The translations under genes and the position numbers were made by a program. A DNA stretch of 64,000 nt from Candidatus Obscuribacterales bacterium (GTDB taxonomy: Bacteria; Cyanobacteriota; Vampirovibrionia; Obscuribacterales; Obscuribacteraceae). The stretch covers positions 310,001 through 374,000 of the forward strand of contig JAIETZ010000003.1 in the NCBI GenBank assembly GCA_019744775.1, in the 5' to 3' direction. Below are positions 50,942-59,836 of the stretch, piece by piece; positions within the stretch are counted from its first letter, which is position 1; every line of letters begins with the position of its first letter. A model generated the notes under the pieces. The model made no database searches. It had not been told where the DNA came from and was given only the letters and a program-made list of their open reading frames with translations.

Positions 50942-52924
50942 CTACATACTCAGTATTTCTAATCCGCGACCAACAACAATTGCTAAATTATCTTTGATAG
51001 CAATTGCTGATGCTGCATCAACTACCGGGAAAGAAGCAATTTCTTTGGGCGCTGATGGCGTCGTAAAGTCAATTATTGATGCCATGTCTTTGCCGTCAGC
51101 GGATTTACCGACAACAACTGCTTTGTGATTTGCAACAGCTACAGCGGCAGCGTCATGTGGCAACGGTGTTGAGCCAAGAAGAGAAAGTTCTTTTCCTTCT
51201 TTGGATATGATAAGCAAGAAGCCTCTGTCGTTGGAATCAATTGCTGCGGCAACTGAATATTCATCGCTTAAGGCAATGTCGCGAATAGCGAGATTTTCAA
51301 AATGACGAGTGCCCACAAGTTCTGGTGTTTCCGAAGTTGTGTAGAGAGCTACATCATGTAATCCACTGAGTAGAAGATAACCACCGGCAGCTGATAGTCG
51401 GCGGTAGTTTGCATCGACGTCAAATGATTTTTCCGGTGTCAGACTGTTTGAATATGTTTGAATCGGATAAATCGTTGTTTTCTTCGACTGTGCAGAAAGG
51501 ACATAGCCTCTTTGTTTTTCCGTATCAAATGCGACTTGTTGTCCGTTTACCTTGATCTCGGCAACGGTGGAATCAATTGAATCCATTTTGCGTAAGGTTA
51601 GCGATTCTTTGCTCAAGCAGAGGATGTAACTGCCCGCACCGGCAATTGATTTTGCCGTGCTGTCAACTTTGGTGACGCCGACAATGGTCGGCTTTTCCGG
51701 TTTGGAGATGTCGTAGACCTTGAGATCGGCTCCGCCTAAGACAACCAGATTTCCCCAGGCGGCAACACTGGAAGCAGGCAAGCGGGGAATGGAGAATGTG
51801 AATACGTGCTGCCAGACGGATTTGTTGAATGAAATAATTTCTGCTCCGGCGCTTCCTGCAGCTATGTAGCCGTAATTGTCTTTAACGGATAAGCGCGCTT
51901 TGGAAGTCATTCCTGATTTGCCCGCCGGCAATGGAATTGCTGCTCCGGCGATTAATTCCAAAGAGCGATTGTATGTGACCGGCTGTACACATGGATTGAA
52001 TTTTTGTTGACCTAACACCAAAAACCAATTGCGTTGGGCTGCGACATCAATGACTCGGGTCATGTCTGGTATTGGTGATGAAGATACCTTGTGTGGAGAT
52101 ATATCCATGTTGACCAGTGTCATGGTGCACTCTGGTTTGCCTGGCTCTTTACCGGCCAACAAAATGAGATTCTTCTGGCGAGCGAATGCCGTGTAGTGAC
52201 CGGATAGATGTATGCCTTTGTGTAAAACCGGCGAGGCGATGTCAGCTAAGTTAACAAAATCAAGTCGACTATTATCTCCGCCTTGCAAAACCATAAGTGA
52301 CTTGTCTTGCAGATCTAATCTGCTCACAGGCGACTCAGTCTTTAGGGTGGACAGCAATGCCGGCTCGACTAGTTTGCCGTGTTTTAAGTTTGTGGCAAAG
52401 AAAGCAATTATGTGTTCGCCTTTGCCGCCGGCGCCACCGATGACTATCGTGTCTAAGTTAGCTGCGATGCATGTTGGCTCTGAGAATTGTCCAAGCTGCA
52501 CAGTTGATACCACATATGGTTCATCCATCGGAGACAAGCTGATTGATAAGAGCTCATAACGAGTTTCTGATTGTTCGCCTTCTTTGCTGACGATGGCAAA
52601 GGCACGATGGGGAATTGCGCAGAAGTCGATGAGCTTTCGTCCAAGACCTGTTAATTCGCCTATAACACGAGCCGAGTCGGCTTTTTTAAGTTCGACTATG
52701 GCAATGTGACCGAATTCATCGGCGAAGCAGGTATAGCCACGATCGACGATGGCCACGTGATCCGGTGCAATTGCCGGCGGCCAGGCTTGACGGACTAACG
52801 TGTACGGTCCGGATTTGATTTTTGCTGCCGGCTTTTTCTTTGCTCGAGCGTATGCCGGGATACTAAATTCCGGGAAAAACGCTAACCCAAGAGAGGATAG
52901 CAAAAAATTTCTGCGTGTCAGCAT
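50942..52924 (-). CDS. Tat-exported beta-propeller protein with LVIVD-type repeats
   Basis: A 660-residue exported protein. The N-terminus TRRNFLLSSLGLAFFPEF is a twin-arginine signal (RRxFL). The body consists of repeating four-strand blades (GNLVVLGGADLKVYDISKPEKPTIVG is an LVIVD-type unit; others are TCFADEFGHIAIVELKKA and DNLAIVVGRGLEIL). A multi-blade propeller is predicted, with no catalytic motif visible. Export through Tat implies folding in the cytoplasm, perhaps with a cofactor. A role in protein binding at the envelope is likely. yggT lies 26 nt upstream on the same strand. Confidence 0.78.
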   Translation of the reverse strand: MLTRRNFLLSSLGLAFFPEFSIPAYARAKKKPAAKIKSGPYTLVRQAWPPAIAPDHVAIVDRGYTCFADEFGHIAIVELKKADSARVIGELTGLGRKLIDFCAIPHRAFAIVSKEGEQSETRYELLSISLSPMDEPYVVSTVQLGQFSEPTCIAANLDTIVIGGAGGKGEHIIAFFATNLKHGKLVEPALLSTLKTESPVSRLDLQDKSLMVLQGGDNSRLDFVNLADIASPVLHKGIHLSGHYTAFARQKNLILLAGKEPGKPECTMTLVNMDISPHKVSSSPIPDMTRVIDVAAQRNWFLVLGQQKFNPCVQPVTYNRSLELIAGAAIPLPAGKSGMTSKARLSVKDNYGYIAAGSAGAEIISFNKSVWQHVFTFSIPRLPASSVAAWGNLVVLGGADLKVYDISKPEKPTIVGVTKVDSTAKSIAGAGSYILCLSKESLTLRKMDSIDSTVAEIKVNGQQVAFDTEKQRGYVLSAQSKKTTIYPIQTYSNSLTPEKSFDVDANYRRLSAAGGYLLLSGLHDVALYTTSETPELVGTRHFENLAIRDIALSDEYSVAAAIDSNDRGFLLIISKEGKELSLLGSTPLPHDAAAVAVANHKAVVVGKSADGKDMASIIDFTTPSAPKEIASFPVVDAASAIAIKDNLAIVVGRGLEILSM

Positions 52925-52950
52925 GCGTTAACCTTTGCTAGACGTCTTGA

Positions 52951-53208
52951 TTATGGAAGTAATTGTCGCACTAGATTGCCGGCTAATTGAAGAAGAATAA
53001 TGGCAATCATGGGAGAAAGGTCTATGCCGCTAATTGGCGGGATAAGCCTTCTGAATGGTTCAACGATAGGTTTGACAGCCATATCCAACCACTTGAATGG
53101 CGGTTCATACCAGCGAATATTGGGAAACCAGCTGAGCAGACACCAAATTACAATTAGCCCGCATGCGAGCTGGATGACACTGGCTATTAAACTTCCGATA
53201 TCTAACAT
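52951..53208 (-). CDS. yggT: YggT-family membrane protein
   Basis: An 85-residue protein with two membrane helices (residues 5-25 and 65-83) and the YggT loop signature LLSWFPNIRWYEPPFKWLD followed by VKPIVEPFRRLIPPISGIDLSPMIAI. YggT-type proteins are linked to cell division or osmotic tolerance in some bacteria and to nucleoid/thylakoid functions in cyanobacteria. It begins 75 nt from the divergent thiL gene and precedes the propeller gene. Confidence 0.9.
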   Translation of the reverse strand: MLDIGSLIASVIQLACGLIVIWCLLSWFPNIRWYEPPFKWLDMAVKPIVEPFRRLIPPISGIDLSPMIAIILLQLAGNLVRQLLP

Positions 53209-53296
53209 TCAATTATTCTCTCTGGAAATTTGTCTGGATTTTCCCTGGACATGTGACAGTTCCAGATTGTAACATCTACGGCAATTGCAGGCATTG

Positions 53297-54277
53297 ATGA
53301 CAGCTCCCAGATTCCCATTAACTAGCGAACAACAGCTTGTCGAAGACATTAAACAATGGTCCGGCAATAAGCATATTGGTGACGATTGTGCCATTTTGCC
53401 GGGCGGGCAGCTTGTAACCGTCGACGCACTTGTCGAGGGCACGCACTTTATAACTAGTGAAATCGGGTATGGAAATCTTGGCTGGAAAGCGGCAGCTGTT
53501 AATTTAAGTGACATTGCGGCAATGGCCGGTCGCCCTAGACATTTAGTTGTAAGCCTGACATTGCCCAAGGATATTGAAAAATCATCTGTTCGCGAATTGA
53601 TGATTTCGTTAATCGACTGCGCAAAAACATATAGAGCCAATGTGGTTGGTGGCGATTTAACAGCTGGACCTGTTTTGGTTGTTAATGTAACTGCCATGGG
53701 TGATGTCCACGAAGCTGGTTGTTTGACTCGATCCGGAGCCAAAGTCGGAGATGTTGTTGTTGTAACAGGTGACTTCGGCGCAAGTGCTGCCGGACTGTCG
53801 CTCTGCGGAAATAAAGCTGCACAGGAAAAATATCCCTACGTCTGGCAGAGGCACACAAAACCCTCCCCACGATTGTGTGAGTCCTGGGCGCTTGTGAGAA
53901 ATACTGCCGGTCGTGCCAGCCTGATGGATGCGTCTGATGGACTTGCCGATGCTTTAATTCAAATTGCTAGAGCTAGCCAAGCGCAAAATGGCGATTTGGG
54001 TATAGAAGTAAATCAATCAGATATACCAATTCACGAGCAAACTAAAGAAGTGGCACAACTTTCCGGTGTTGATCCTCTTGAATGGGCTTTTTATGGCGGT
54101 GAAGACTATGAACTGGTCGGCACATTGCCCGAGGAAATTTGGAATCACTGGAAAGATAACAACCCGTTTAAAGCCATTGGCAAAGTTGTTGCCAGTTCGG
54201 GTGTGTTTTTAAATAAGGGCAAGGCAAAAATTGCTCTCGATTTGAAAAAAAGCTTTCAACATTGGACTGACTTGTAA
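53297..54277 (+). CDS. thiL: thiamine-monophosphate kinase
   Basis: A 326-residue AIR-synthase-fold enzyme that phosphorylates thiamine monophosphate to thiamine diphosphate. Motifs: GDDCAILPGG, TVDALVEGTHF, VNLSDIAAMAGRP, VVGGDLTAGP, MDASDGLADALIQIA and the C-terminal GGEDYELVGTLP. ATG 53297 (MTAPRFPL) is chosen over TTG 53285, which lacks a ribosome site. No other thiamine gene is near; folD follows after 62 nt on the same strand. Confidence 0.93.
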   Translation: MTAPRFPLTSEQQLVEDIKQWSGNKHIGDDCAILPGGQLVTVDALVEGTHFITSEIGYGNLGWKAAAVNLSDIAAMAGRPRHLVVSLTLPKDIEKSSVRELMISLIDCAKTYRANVVGGDLTAGPVLVVNVTAMGDVHEAGCLTRSGAKVGDVVVVTGDFGASAAGLSLCGNKAAQEKYPYVWQRHTKPSPRLCESWALVRNTAGRASLMDASDGLADALIQIARASQAQNGDLGIEVNQSDIPIHEQTKEVAQLSGVDPLEWAFYGGEDYELVGTLPEEIWNHWKDNNPFKAIGKVVASSGVFLNKGKAKIALDLKKSFQHWTDL

Positions 54278-54339
54278 GATTCTTGCGCTTTACGCTGCCA
54301 TAATATTCTCGTAGCGGTAAGGGTTAACCGGGGTTTCAA

Positions 54340-55218
54340 ATGAGCGCACTCGATGTCAGCAATATTCTAGATGGCAAGCAGGTAGCCAATTTAGTTCGTG
54401 AAGAACTGAGGCTCAAGGTCGATGGTTTTGTTCAACAAGGCAAGCGCCGACCAGGACTTGCAGTCGTACTCATTGGCGAAAATCCAGCCAGTCATGTTTA
54501 TGTGAAAAACAAAATTGCCGCTTGTAAAAAAGCCGGCATTGAAAGTTTTTTTCATCAGTTCGCAGCGGATGTAACTCTGCCGGAAGTGCTTAGTTGCATC
54601 AAGAAATTAAACAGCGATGAAAACGTTGATGGAATTCTAGTTCAGTTGCCTCTGCCCAAGCATTTGCCGACCGATGAGGTACTTGAAGCGCTGTCACCTG
54701 ATAAAGATGCCGATGGTTTACATCCATATAATCTCGGACAGCTTTTTTCCGGCAAAGATGGATTGCGCCCCTGCACACCAAAAGGAATTATGGTTTTACT
54801 CGAACGCTATGGTGTTAATTTGTCAGGGAAAAATGCCGTAGTTGTAGGTCGTTCTAATCTAGTGGGCAAACCAATTGCATTGATGTTGCAAGAAAAGAAT
54901 GCCACGGTGACAATGTGCCACAGCAAAACAGCAAATTTGGACGAAGTATGCCGATCCGCTGATGTCTTGGTTGTTGCAGCCGGGCGTGAAAATATGGTGC
55001 GCGGATCATGGGTAAAACCAGGCGCGGTTGTTATTGATGTAGGCATCAACAGAATTGAAACTCCCACAGGCGAATCACAATTAGTTGGGGATGTGGAATT
55101 TGCCGGCGCTGCCGAAGTGGCTTCTCTAATTACTCCTGTTCCGGGCGGAGTTGGTCCGATGACTGTAGCAATGCTTTTAGCAAACACAGTTGCTGCATAC
55201 GAAAAGCATTTAAAGTAA
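54340..55218 (+). CDS. folD: bifunctional methylenetetrahydrofolate dehydrogenase/cyclohydrolase
   Basis: A 292-residue FolD that interconverts 5,10-methylene-, methenyl- and 10-formyl-tetrahydrofolate. Motifs: YVKNKIAACKKAGI with the catalytic Lys of YxxxK, GILVQLPLPKHL, DKDADGLHPYNLG, PCTPKGIM, the Rossmann VVVGRSNLVGKPIALML, and the C-terminal TPVPGGVGPMTVAML. The gene is followed by a small membrane-anchored gene 12 nt downstream, likely on the same transcript. Confidence 0.96.
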   Translation: MSALDVSNILDGKQVANLVREELRLKVDGFVQQGKRRPGLAVVLIGENPASHVYVKNKIAACKKAGIESFFHQFAADVTLPEVLSCIKKLNSDENVDGILVQLPLPKHLPTDEVLEALSPDKDADGLHPYNLGQLFSGKDGLRPCTPKGIMVLLERYGVNLSGKNAVVVGRSNLVGKPIALMLQEKNATVTMCHSKTANLDEVCRSADVLVVAAGRENMVRGSWVKPGAVVIDVGINRIETPTGESQLVGDVEFAGAAEVASLITPVPGGVGPMTVAMLLANTVAAYEKHLK

Positions 55219-55230
55219 TTGGAGATAGGC

Positions 55231-55845
55231 ATGACACAAGAGACGGAAAAGAGACTGCCTCTCTGGGCAAGAATTCTTGTAGCAATGGTAGTTATTACCA
55301 TTGTTGGTGGAACAACTATCGCGATTTGCGGCGTGGCATTTACGCAAAAAGTCTTTAACGAATCAATGAATCCGCAAATGATTAGCCGAGCTGTAAGTGA
55401 TATTGCTGAGTTTTCTGAGCCGTTGCCTAAGGGGTTTAAGTATTTGTTCGGCTACAGCAATAAATTGATGAAACCATTTGCGATTGTTGCAGTCGATAAC
55501 CCCGTCGACAAACAATATCTCACTCTAATGAAGTACCGCCAGGACACCGGCAACACACAAAAGTTGTTGGATAGTTCATACGAAATTGGTTTTTCTACTC
55601 CAGGAACATATGTCAGATTTGTTTCGGTGGAAAGCAAAGGCACGTTGCAGATTGGTGGTAAATCGGTGCCTTACATCATAGGCAAGACCATTGACTCTCA
55701 GGACCATAAATCTCAAGGGATAGTAGCTACGCTCATAGATCCGGATCAAAAGAAGGCATTTGTCCTATATGGGCTACAGCTGTCGGATGATGCCTACAAC
55801 CTGGCGGCAACCGAAAGTCTTTTAAAGACCATTAAAAGCCTCTAG
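55231..55845 (+). CDS. membrane-anchored protein of unknown function
   Basis: A 204-residue protein with one N-terminal membrane helix (residues 12-36, ILVAMVVITIVGGTTIAICGVAF) and a beta-rich extracytoplasmic domain (PLPKGFKYLFGYSNKLMKPFAIVAVDNP, RFVSVESKGTLQIGGKSVPYIIG, KAFVLYGLQLSD). It lacks a cleavage site, so it stays anchored. ATG 55231 is preferred over TTG 55219 because GGAGATAGGC precedes it. No family recognised. It is co-directional with folD and with the small membrane protein downstream. Confidence 0.68.
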   Translation: MTQETEKRLPLWARILVAMVVITIVGGTTIAICGVAFTQKVFNESMNPQMISRAVSDIAEFSEPLPKGFKYLFGYSNKLMKPFAIVAVDNPVDKQYLTLMKYRQDTGNTQKLLDSSYEIGFSTPGTYVRFVSVESKGTLQIGGKSVPYIIGKTIDSQDHKSQGIVATLIDPDQKKAFVLYGLQLSDDAYNLAATESLLKTIKSL

Positions 55846-55906
55846 ATACGTATGGCTATTATGTTTTATGATAGTAGCCGCACATAATTGTTAGGAGTTT
55901 ACCGGG

Positions 55907-56107
55907 ATGTCTGAAGGTGATCACGCCGATTCTTCTTTGAAATGGCTGACTTTTTTCTTTGTTTGTTTTGTCATTGTCATGGCAATCGGTGCATTTGCGA
56001 TTTTTACCTACAACGTCAATGCTCCTGAGCCGAAACCAGCCGGCGGCGGACATCATGGCATGTTGTTGCCTGAAGACGGCCTTGCCAAGCTGACGCAGCT
56101 AGCATAA
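55907..56107 (+). CDS. small single-pass membrane protein, unknown
   Basis: A 66-residue protein with one membrane helix (residues 12-35, WLTFFFVCFVIVMAIGAFAIF) and a C-terminal part containing Pro-Glu-Pro-Lys-Pro, GGGHHG and a short amphipathic end. AGGAG lies 9 nt before the ATG, supporting translation. No family recognised. It could be a subunit of a membrane complex or a small regulator; this is not determined. Its end is 16 nt from the convergent exported gene. Confidence 0.62.
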   Translation: MSEGDHADSSLKWLTFFFVCFVIVMAIGAFAIFTYNVNAPEPKPAGGGHHGMLLPEDGLAKLTQLA

Positions 56108-56123
56108 GCATTAAGGCTGTTAC

Positions 56124-56813
56124 TTACTCTCGACCGCTGTTTGTATAAGAGCCGCGCCTGCCCGTGACCGAAGTTATTACGGCGACGGTCTTCAAGAGTT
56201 TTTCGGATAATGCCTTATCAGCAGCTGAATCCGAGTCTTTGATTCCTAGTAGCAACCGATTGTGTTGCAGAACATCCATTAGTGAATATTCGCAAACCAA
56301 CAGGAAGCGGTTGTTGCCGAGTATATGCATGCGCATTGCGCGATGCCCGATGTCATCTGGTCCGCCAAGCTCTTTGTAATTGGCCTGGTGATCGGAGACA
56401 ATCGCTTCAACTCCCTGGTCCAATTTTGCATGACGCTTGTTGACAATCACTGAAGTTGATTGCGGTGAGTTGTCAGCCAGTACATAGACGTATTCAATAC
56501 CTTCTTGTACTTGGCAAAGAAGAACTGCTCCCGATCTCACATAGATTTGCGATAGCGGTGTTGCAATGACTCCGGAGTGCAGTGCTTCTATGACTATTTC
56601 GCCGGAATCTAATAACAGCTTGTCAGGTTCCGGCTGTTCGAACTTTGTCTTGCGTGCGATGTGCAGTCGGAAATTACTTTTGGAATTTGTCTTGGCAGTA
56701 GCTTGAGTTGATTTGTCTGGACTCACAGCAGGTTCGGTACCCGCCACGCAGGGCATGGCTAGTTGGGCGGCCAATACAAGGGATAAGCCATATGTGGCGA
56801 TATTTAATTTCAT
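56124..56813 (-). CDS. exported protein of unknown function
   Basis: A 229-residue protein with a Sec signal peptide (LSLVLAAQLAMPCVAG). A Ser/Thr/Lys-rich linker to about residue 50 is followed by a beta-rich domain (LLLDSGEIVIEALHSGVIAT, QIYVRSGAVLLCQVQEGIEYVYVL) that loosely recalls FecR-type or cupin-like strands. The end is helical (KALSEKLLKTVAVITSV). No catalytic motif seen. It is divergent from cinA. Function unknown. Confidence 0.65.
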   Translation of the reverse strand: MKLNIATYGLSLVLAAQLAMPCVAGTEPAVSPDKSTQATAKTNSKSNFRLHIARKTKFEQPEPDKLLLDSGEIVIEALHSGVIATPLSQIYVRSGAVLLCQVQEGIEYVYVLADNSPQSTSVIVNKRHAKLDQGVEAIVSDHQANYKELGGPDDIGHRAMRMHILGNNRFLLVCEYSLMDVLQHNRLLLGIKDSDSAADKALSEKLLKTVAVITSVTGRRGSYTNSGRE

Positions 56814-56914
56814 TCGAGTTCCCCCAATCCCATGATTTCAGTTTATCAAGCCTAAGGTCATAGATTGAACAATTAGTTGCCAGCAAGTTGATAATAAGGA
56901 AAAGGGGACACGTG

Positions 56915-58243
56915 ATGGCGAGAGCAGAAATCCTGGCAATTGGCACCGAGCTTCTGCTTGGTCAAATTATGAATACCAACGCGCAATTCTTGTCGCAGGA
57001 ATTGGCTGATTTAGGTATTGACTGCTTGTGGCATACAACTGTCGGTGACAACAAAGATCGCATCAAAGATGCGCTCAGGTTTGCCTTGGACAGAACAGAA
57101 ATTGTAATCACTACAGGTGGACTTGGGCCAACTGCTGATGATTTAACTATTGAATGTATTGCGGAGTTTTTCCAGCGACCGCTTTATTTTGATGAAACAA
57201 TTTCGCGCTACATCCAGCAGATTTTTGCCAATCGCGGATTACCTATGCCACCGTCGAACGACAAACAGGCTAAAAGACCGGATGGTTCGGATATTCTTCC
57301 AAATCCTGTTGGCACTGCTCCGGGAATAATTTGGAAACTCGATGCGCAGCTTTTGAAACAAGTAGGAATTAAAAACCCTGAGTTGGAAAGAGTAATTTTG
57401 ACTTTCCCAGGTGTGCCGAGTGAAATGGAAATTATGTGGGAGCAAACAGGACGCCCATATCTAGAGCAAAATTACAGTGGTGGTGTCATCTGGTCTTGCG
57501 ATTTGAAACACTATGGTATTGGTGAATCAGCTCTGGCTGAACAGGTTGGAGATTTGTTGGACATGTCCAATCCAACTGTTGCGCCGCTGGCAGGACGAGG
57601 CGAATGTCGCTTGCGCGTCACTGCTAAAGCAAAGACAGTTGAAGAAGCTCAGAAGATGGCTCAACCTGTAATTGACGACATCAAATCTCGCAGCGGAACT
57701 TTGGTTTACGGTACAGACAAAGACACATTGGAAGCAGTCGTCGGCCGCATGTTGAGTGAACAAGGATTGACGATTGCTTTTGCTGAATCTTGCACAGGCG
57801 GTTTGGCCAGCAAGCGTCTCACGGATATTGCCGGCAGTTCAAAATACGTCAAACTGAATCTTGTTACTTATTCCAATGAAGCTAAAAGCGAAGTGCTTGG
57901 TGTGCATGACTTTATTCTCAACCATAAGGGTGCGGTAAGTCCTGAGTGCGCCCATGCAATGGCCACTGGTGCACGCCGTCTTGCAAGTGCTGACATTGGT
58001 GTTGGCATTACCGGAATTGCCGGACCTGATGGTGGAACACCTGAAAAACCAGTTGGTCTTGTCTATGTAGCCTTAGTTACGGAAGATTTCCAAACAGATA
58101 AGAAGTTGCAGTTTTCTCCGGAGTTATCCAGAGCAGAGATTCGCGAGCGTACGGCAAGCGAGGCTATCAATTTGGTGCGCTTGTTCTTGTTGAAACAGCG
58201 AGTCAAGGCAGCTCCGGGAAGCGAATCATGGAACTTCGGCTAA
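56915..58243 (+). CDS. cinA: CinA-family nicotinamide-nucleotide amidohydrolase
   Basis: A 442-residue two-domain protein. The N-terminal MoaB/COG1058 domain shows EILAIGTELLLGQIMNTNAQ and TTGGLGPTADDLT and acts on ADP-ribose-like pyrophosphates. The C-terminal PncC domain shows AFAESCTGGLASKRLTDIAGSSKY, SYSNEAK-like TYSNEAKSEVLGV, and GITGIAGPDGGTPEKPVGLVYVA and deamidates NMN in NAD recycling. ATG 56915 has AAGGGG upstream. The 3' end overlaps the GNAT gene by 16 nt. A competence link exists in some species but no competence gene is nearby. Confidence 0.94.
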   Translation: MARAEILAIGTELLLGQIMNTNAQFLSQELADLGIDCLWHTTVGDNKDRIKDALRFALDRTEIVITTGGLGPTADDLTIECIAEFFQRPLYFDETISRYIQQIFANRGLPMPPSNDKQAKRPDGSDILPNPVGTAPGIIWKLDAQLLKQVGIKNPELERVILTFPGVPSEMEIMWEQTGRPYLEQNYSGGVIWSCDLKHYGIGESALAEQVGDLLDMSNPTVAPLAGRGECRLRVTAKAKTVEEAQKMAQPVIDDIKSRSGTLVYGTDKDTLEAVVGRMLSEQGLTIAFAESCTGGLASKRLTDIAGSSKYVKLNLVTYSNEAKSEVLGVHDFILNHKGAVSPECAHAMATGARRLASADIGVGITGIAGPDGGTPEKPVGLVYVALVTEDFQTDKKLQFSPELSRAEIRERTASEAINLVRLFLLKQRVKAAPGSESWNFG

Positions 58244-58740
58244 AGAATTCGACAATTAGAGAATGGCGCAGGCAGGACGAAGTGCCTGTACTTGTTCATG
58301 CCAATGATAAGGATATTTGGATTAACCTTACTGATCGTTTTCCTTATCCGTATACAAGAAAAGATTCCAGAGACTGGATTGAATATAACTTGCGTCTAGA
58401 GAAGCCAATGAACTTTGCTATCGAAGTCGATGGCGAACCTGTTGGCGGTATCGGCATCGGCATTCGCGAAGATGTGCGCAGATTAACTGCTGAAATTGGC
58501 TATTGGCTCGGCAAAAACTATTGGGGAAGAGGGATAGTCACAGAAGCCCTTACCGCTTTCAGCGACTATTGTTTCAAAAACTACAATCTTTGCCGGTTGG
58601 AAGCATCCGTGTTTGAATGGAATCCGGCTTCTATGCGCGTATTGGAAAAAGCCGGCTATGAGCGAGAAGCCTGTCTGAAACGAGCTGGGGTTAAAGACGG
58701 CAAAATCATTGATTTAATCCTGTATGCTAAAGTCCGCTAG
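58228..58740 (+). CDS. GNAT acetyltransferase, RimJ/RimL type
   Basis: A 170-residue acetyltransferase of the RimJ/RimL subgroup: NFAIEVDGEPVGGIGIG, AEIGYWLGKNYWGRGIVTEALTAF (acetyl-CoA binding), and LEASVFEWNPASMRVLEKAGYEREACLKR. These enzymes acetylate protein N-termini, amino acids or small molecules; the substrate cannot be inferred. Its start lies within cinA, so the two are co-translated. msrA follows with its own AGGAGG site. Confidence 0.88.
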   Translation: MELRLKNSTIREWRRQDEVPVLVHANDKDIWINLTDRFPYPYTRKDSRDWIEYNLRLEKPMNFAIEVDGEPVGGIGIGIREDVRRLTAEIGYWLGKNYWGRGIVTEALTAFSDYCFKNYNLCRLEASVFEWNPASMRVLEKAGYEREACLKRAGVKDGKIIDLILYAKVR

Positions 58741-58773
58741 TTGCCGAAATGTTATAAACAGGTAGGAGGTATC

Positions 58774-59313
58774 ATGCAACTTATTGCCGGTTTCTTACTG
58801 TTTTTAGTTTTGCTTCTAAACCAGAGTGCAGCTAGTGCTGCAGATGAGAATCAGCGGGCTTTATTTTCGGCTGGCTGTTTTTGGAAAGTGCAGTATGTGT
58901 TTAGCAAGGTGCCTGGCGTCATAAAAACTCGCGTTGGCTATTGTGGTGGTTCTATGACCAATCCGAGTTACGAGCAAGTTTGCACAGACAAGACAGGGCA
59001 CGCTGAAACTGTAGAAGTTGTATTTGATCCCAAAAGAACCAGTTACGAAAATCTCCTAATGGTATTTTTTGACAAACATGATCCGACTACTCTGAACAGG
59101 CAGGGTCCTGATATTGGAACTCAGTATCGTTCGATGATTTTCTATACAACTCCGGAGCAAAAGATTGCAGCACTTAAGTATGTCGATGAACTTGAACGTT
59201 CCAAACACTTTTACGCACCAATCAGCACGAAAATTGAGGCTGCAGGCAAGTTTTATCCAGCCGAGGAATATCATCAAGATTATTACAAGAAACATGGCAA
59301 TGTTTGTTTTTGA
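58774..59313 (+). CDS. msrA: exported peptide methionine sulfoxide reductase A
   Basis: A 179-residue MsrA that reduces methionine-S-sulfoxide. A signal peptide (FLLFLVLLLNQSAASA) precedes the catalytic motif GCFWKVQ; the core continues TRVGYCGGSMTNPSYEQVCTDKTGHAE, FDKHDPTTLNRQGPDIGTQYRS and YPAEEYHQDYY. ATG 58774 is set by a perfect AGGAGG 5 nt upstream; the longer frame has no site. Export means it repairs envelope proteins. msrB follows after 6 nt, also exported. Confidence 0.94.
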   Translation: MQLIAGFLLFLVLLLNQSAASAADENQRALFSAGCFWKVQYVFSKVPGVIKTRVGYCGGSMTNPSYEQVCTDKTGHAETVEVVFDPKRTSYENLLMVFFDKHDPTTLNRQGPDIGTQYRSMIFYTTPEQKIAALKYVDELERSKHFYAPISTKIEAAGKFYPAEEYHQDYYKKHGNVCF

Positions 59314-59319
59314 GGACCT

Positions 59320-59820
59320 ATGAAGAAACTGCATTTACTAGCACTGTTTTTAATAGTTGTTTTTGGAATTACATCCTGTGTGCAAGCGAAGGAGCAAACT
59401 GTGACCGACAACAAAGATATGAGCGCGAAATCCGACAGCTACTGGAAGGAAAAACTCGATCCGCATGTTTACGAAGTGACACGCTGCAGTGCTACCGAAG
59501 CACCCTTTAGCGGTAAATATTGGAACAATCATGAAACAGGCGAGTATCGTTGTAGTAATTGCGGCGAGCTTCTATTTCAATCGACGGACAAATTTGACTC
59601 CGGCACTGGATGGCCAAGTTTCACAAAAGCTGAAGGAACTTCAGTTGCCACTAAGGAAGATCGCTCGCATGGCATGGTGAGAGATGAAGCTGTCTGTAGT
59701 CACTGCGGTGCTCACTTGGGACATCTATTCACTGACGGGCCGCAACCGACAGGTATGCGCTACTGCATCAATTCCGCGTCGTTGGATTTTAAGTCAAGTA
59801 AGGACAAAGACAAAAAATAA
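59320..59820 (+). CDS. msrB: peptide methionine sulfoxide reductase B, lipoprotein form
   Basis: A 166-residue MsrB that reduces methionine-R-sulfoxide. The N-terminus is a lipoprotein signal with lipobox ITS-C (Cys20). The catalytic domain shows the two zinc CxxC pairs (CSNCG and CSHCG), KFDSGTGWPSF, GAHLGHLF and the catalytic Cys in GMRYCINSASLDF. It is paired with msrA so that both stereoisomers can be repaired at the cell envelope. How they receive electrons is not visible in the window. Confidence 0.94.
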   Translation: MKKLHLLALFLIVVFGITSCVQAKEQTVTDNKDMSAKSDSYWKEKLDPHVYEVTRCSATEAPFSGKYWNNHETGEYRCSNCGELLFQSTDKFDSGTGWPSFTKAEGTSVATKEDRSHGMVRDEAVCSHCGAHLGHLFTDGPQPTGMRYCINSASLDFKSSKDKDKK

Positions 59821-59836
59821 GTATAGATGTGAGCGC

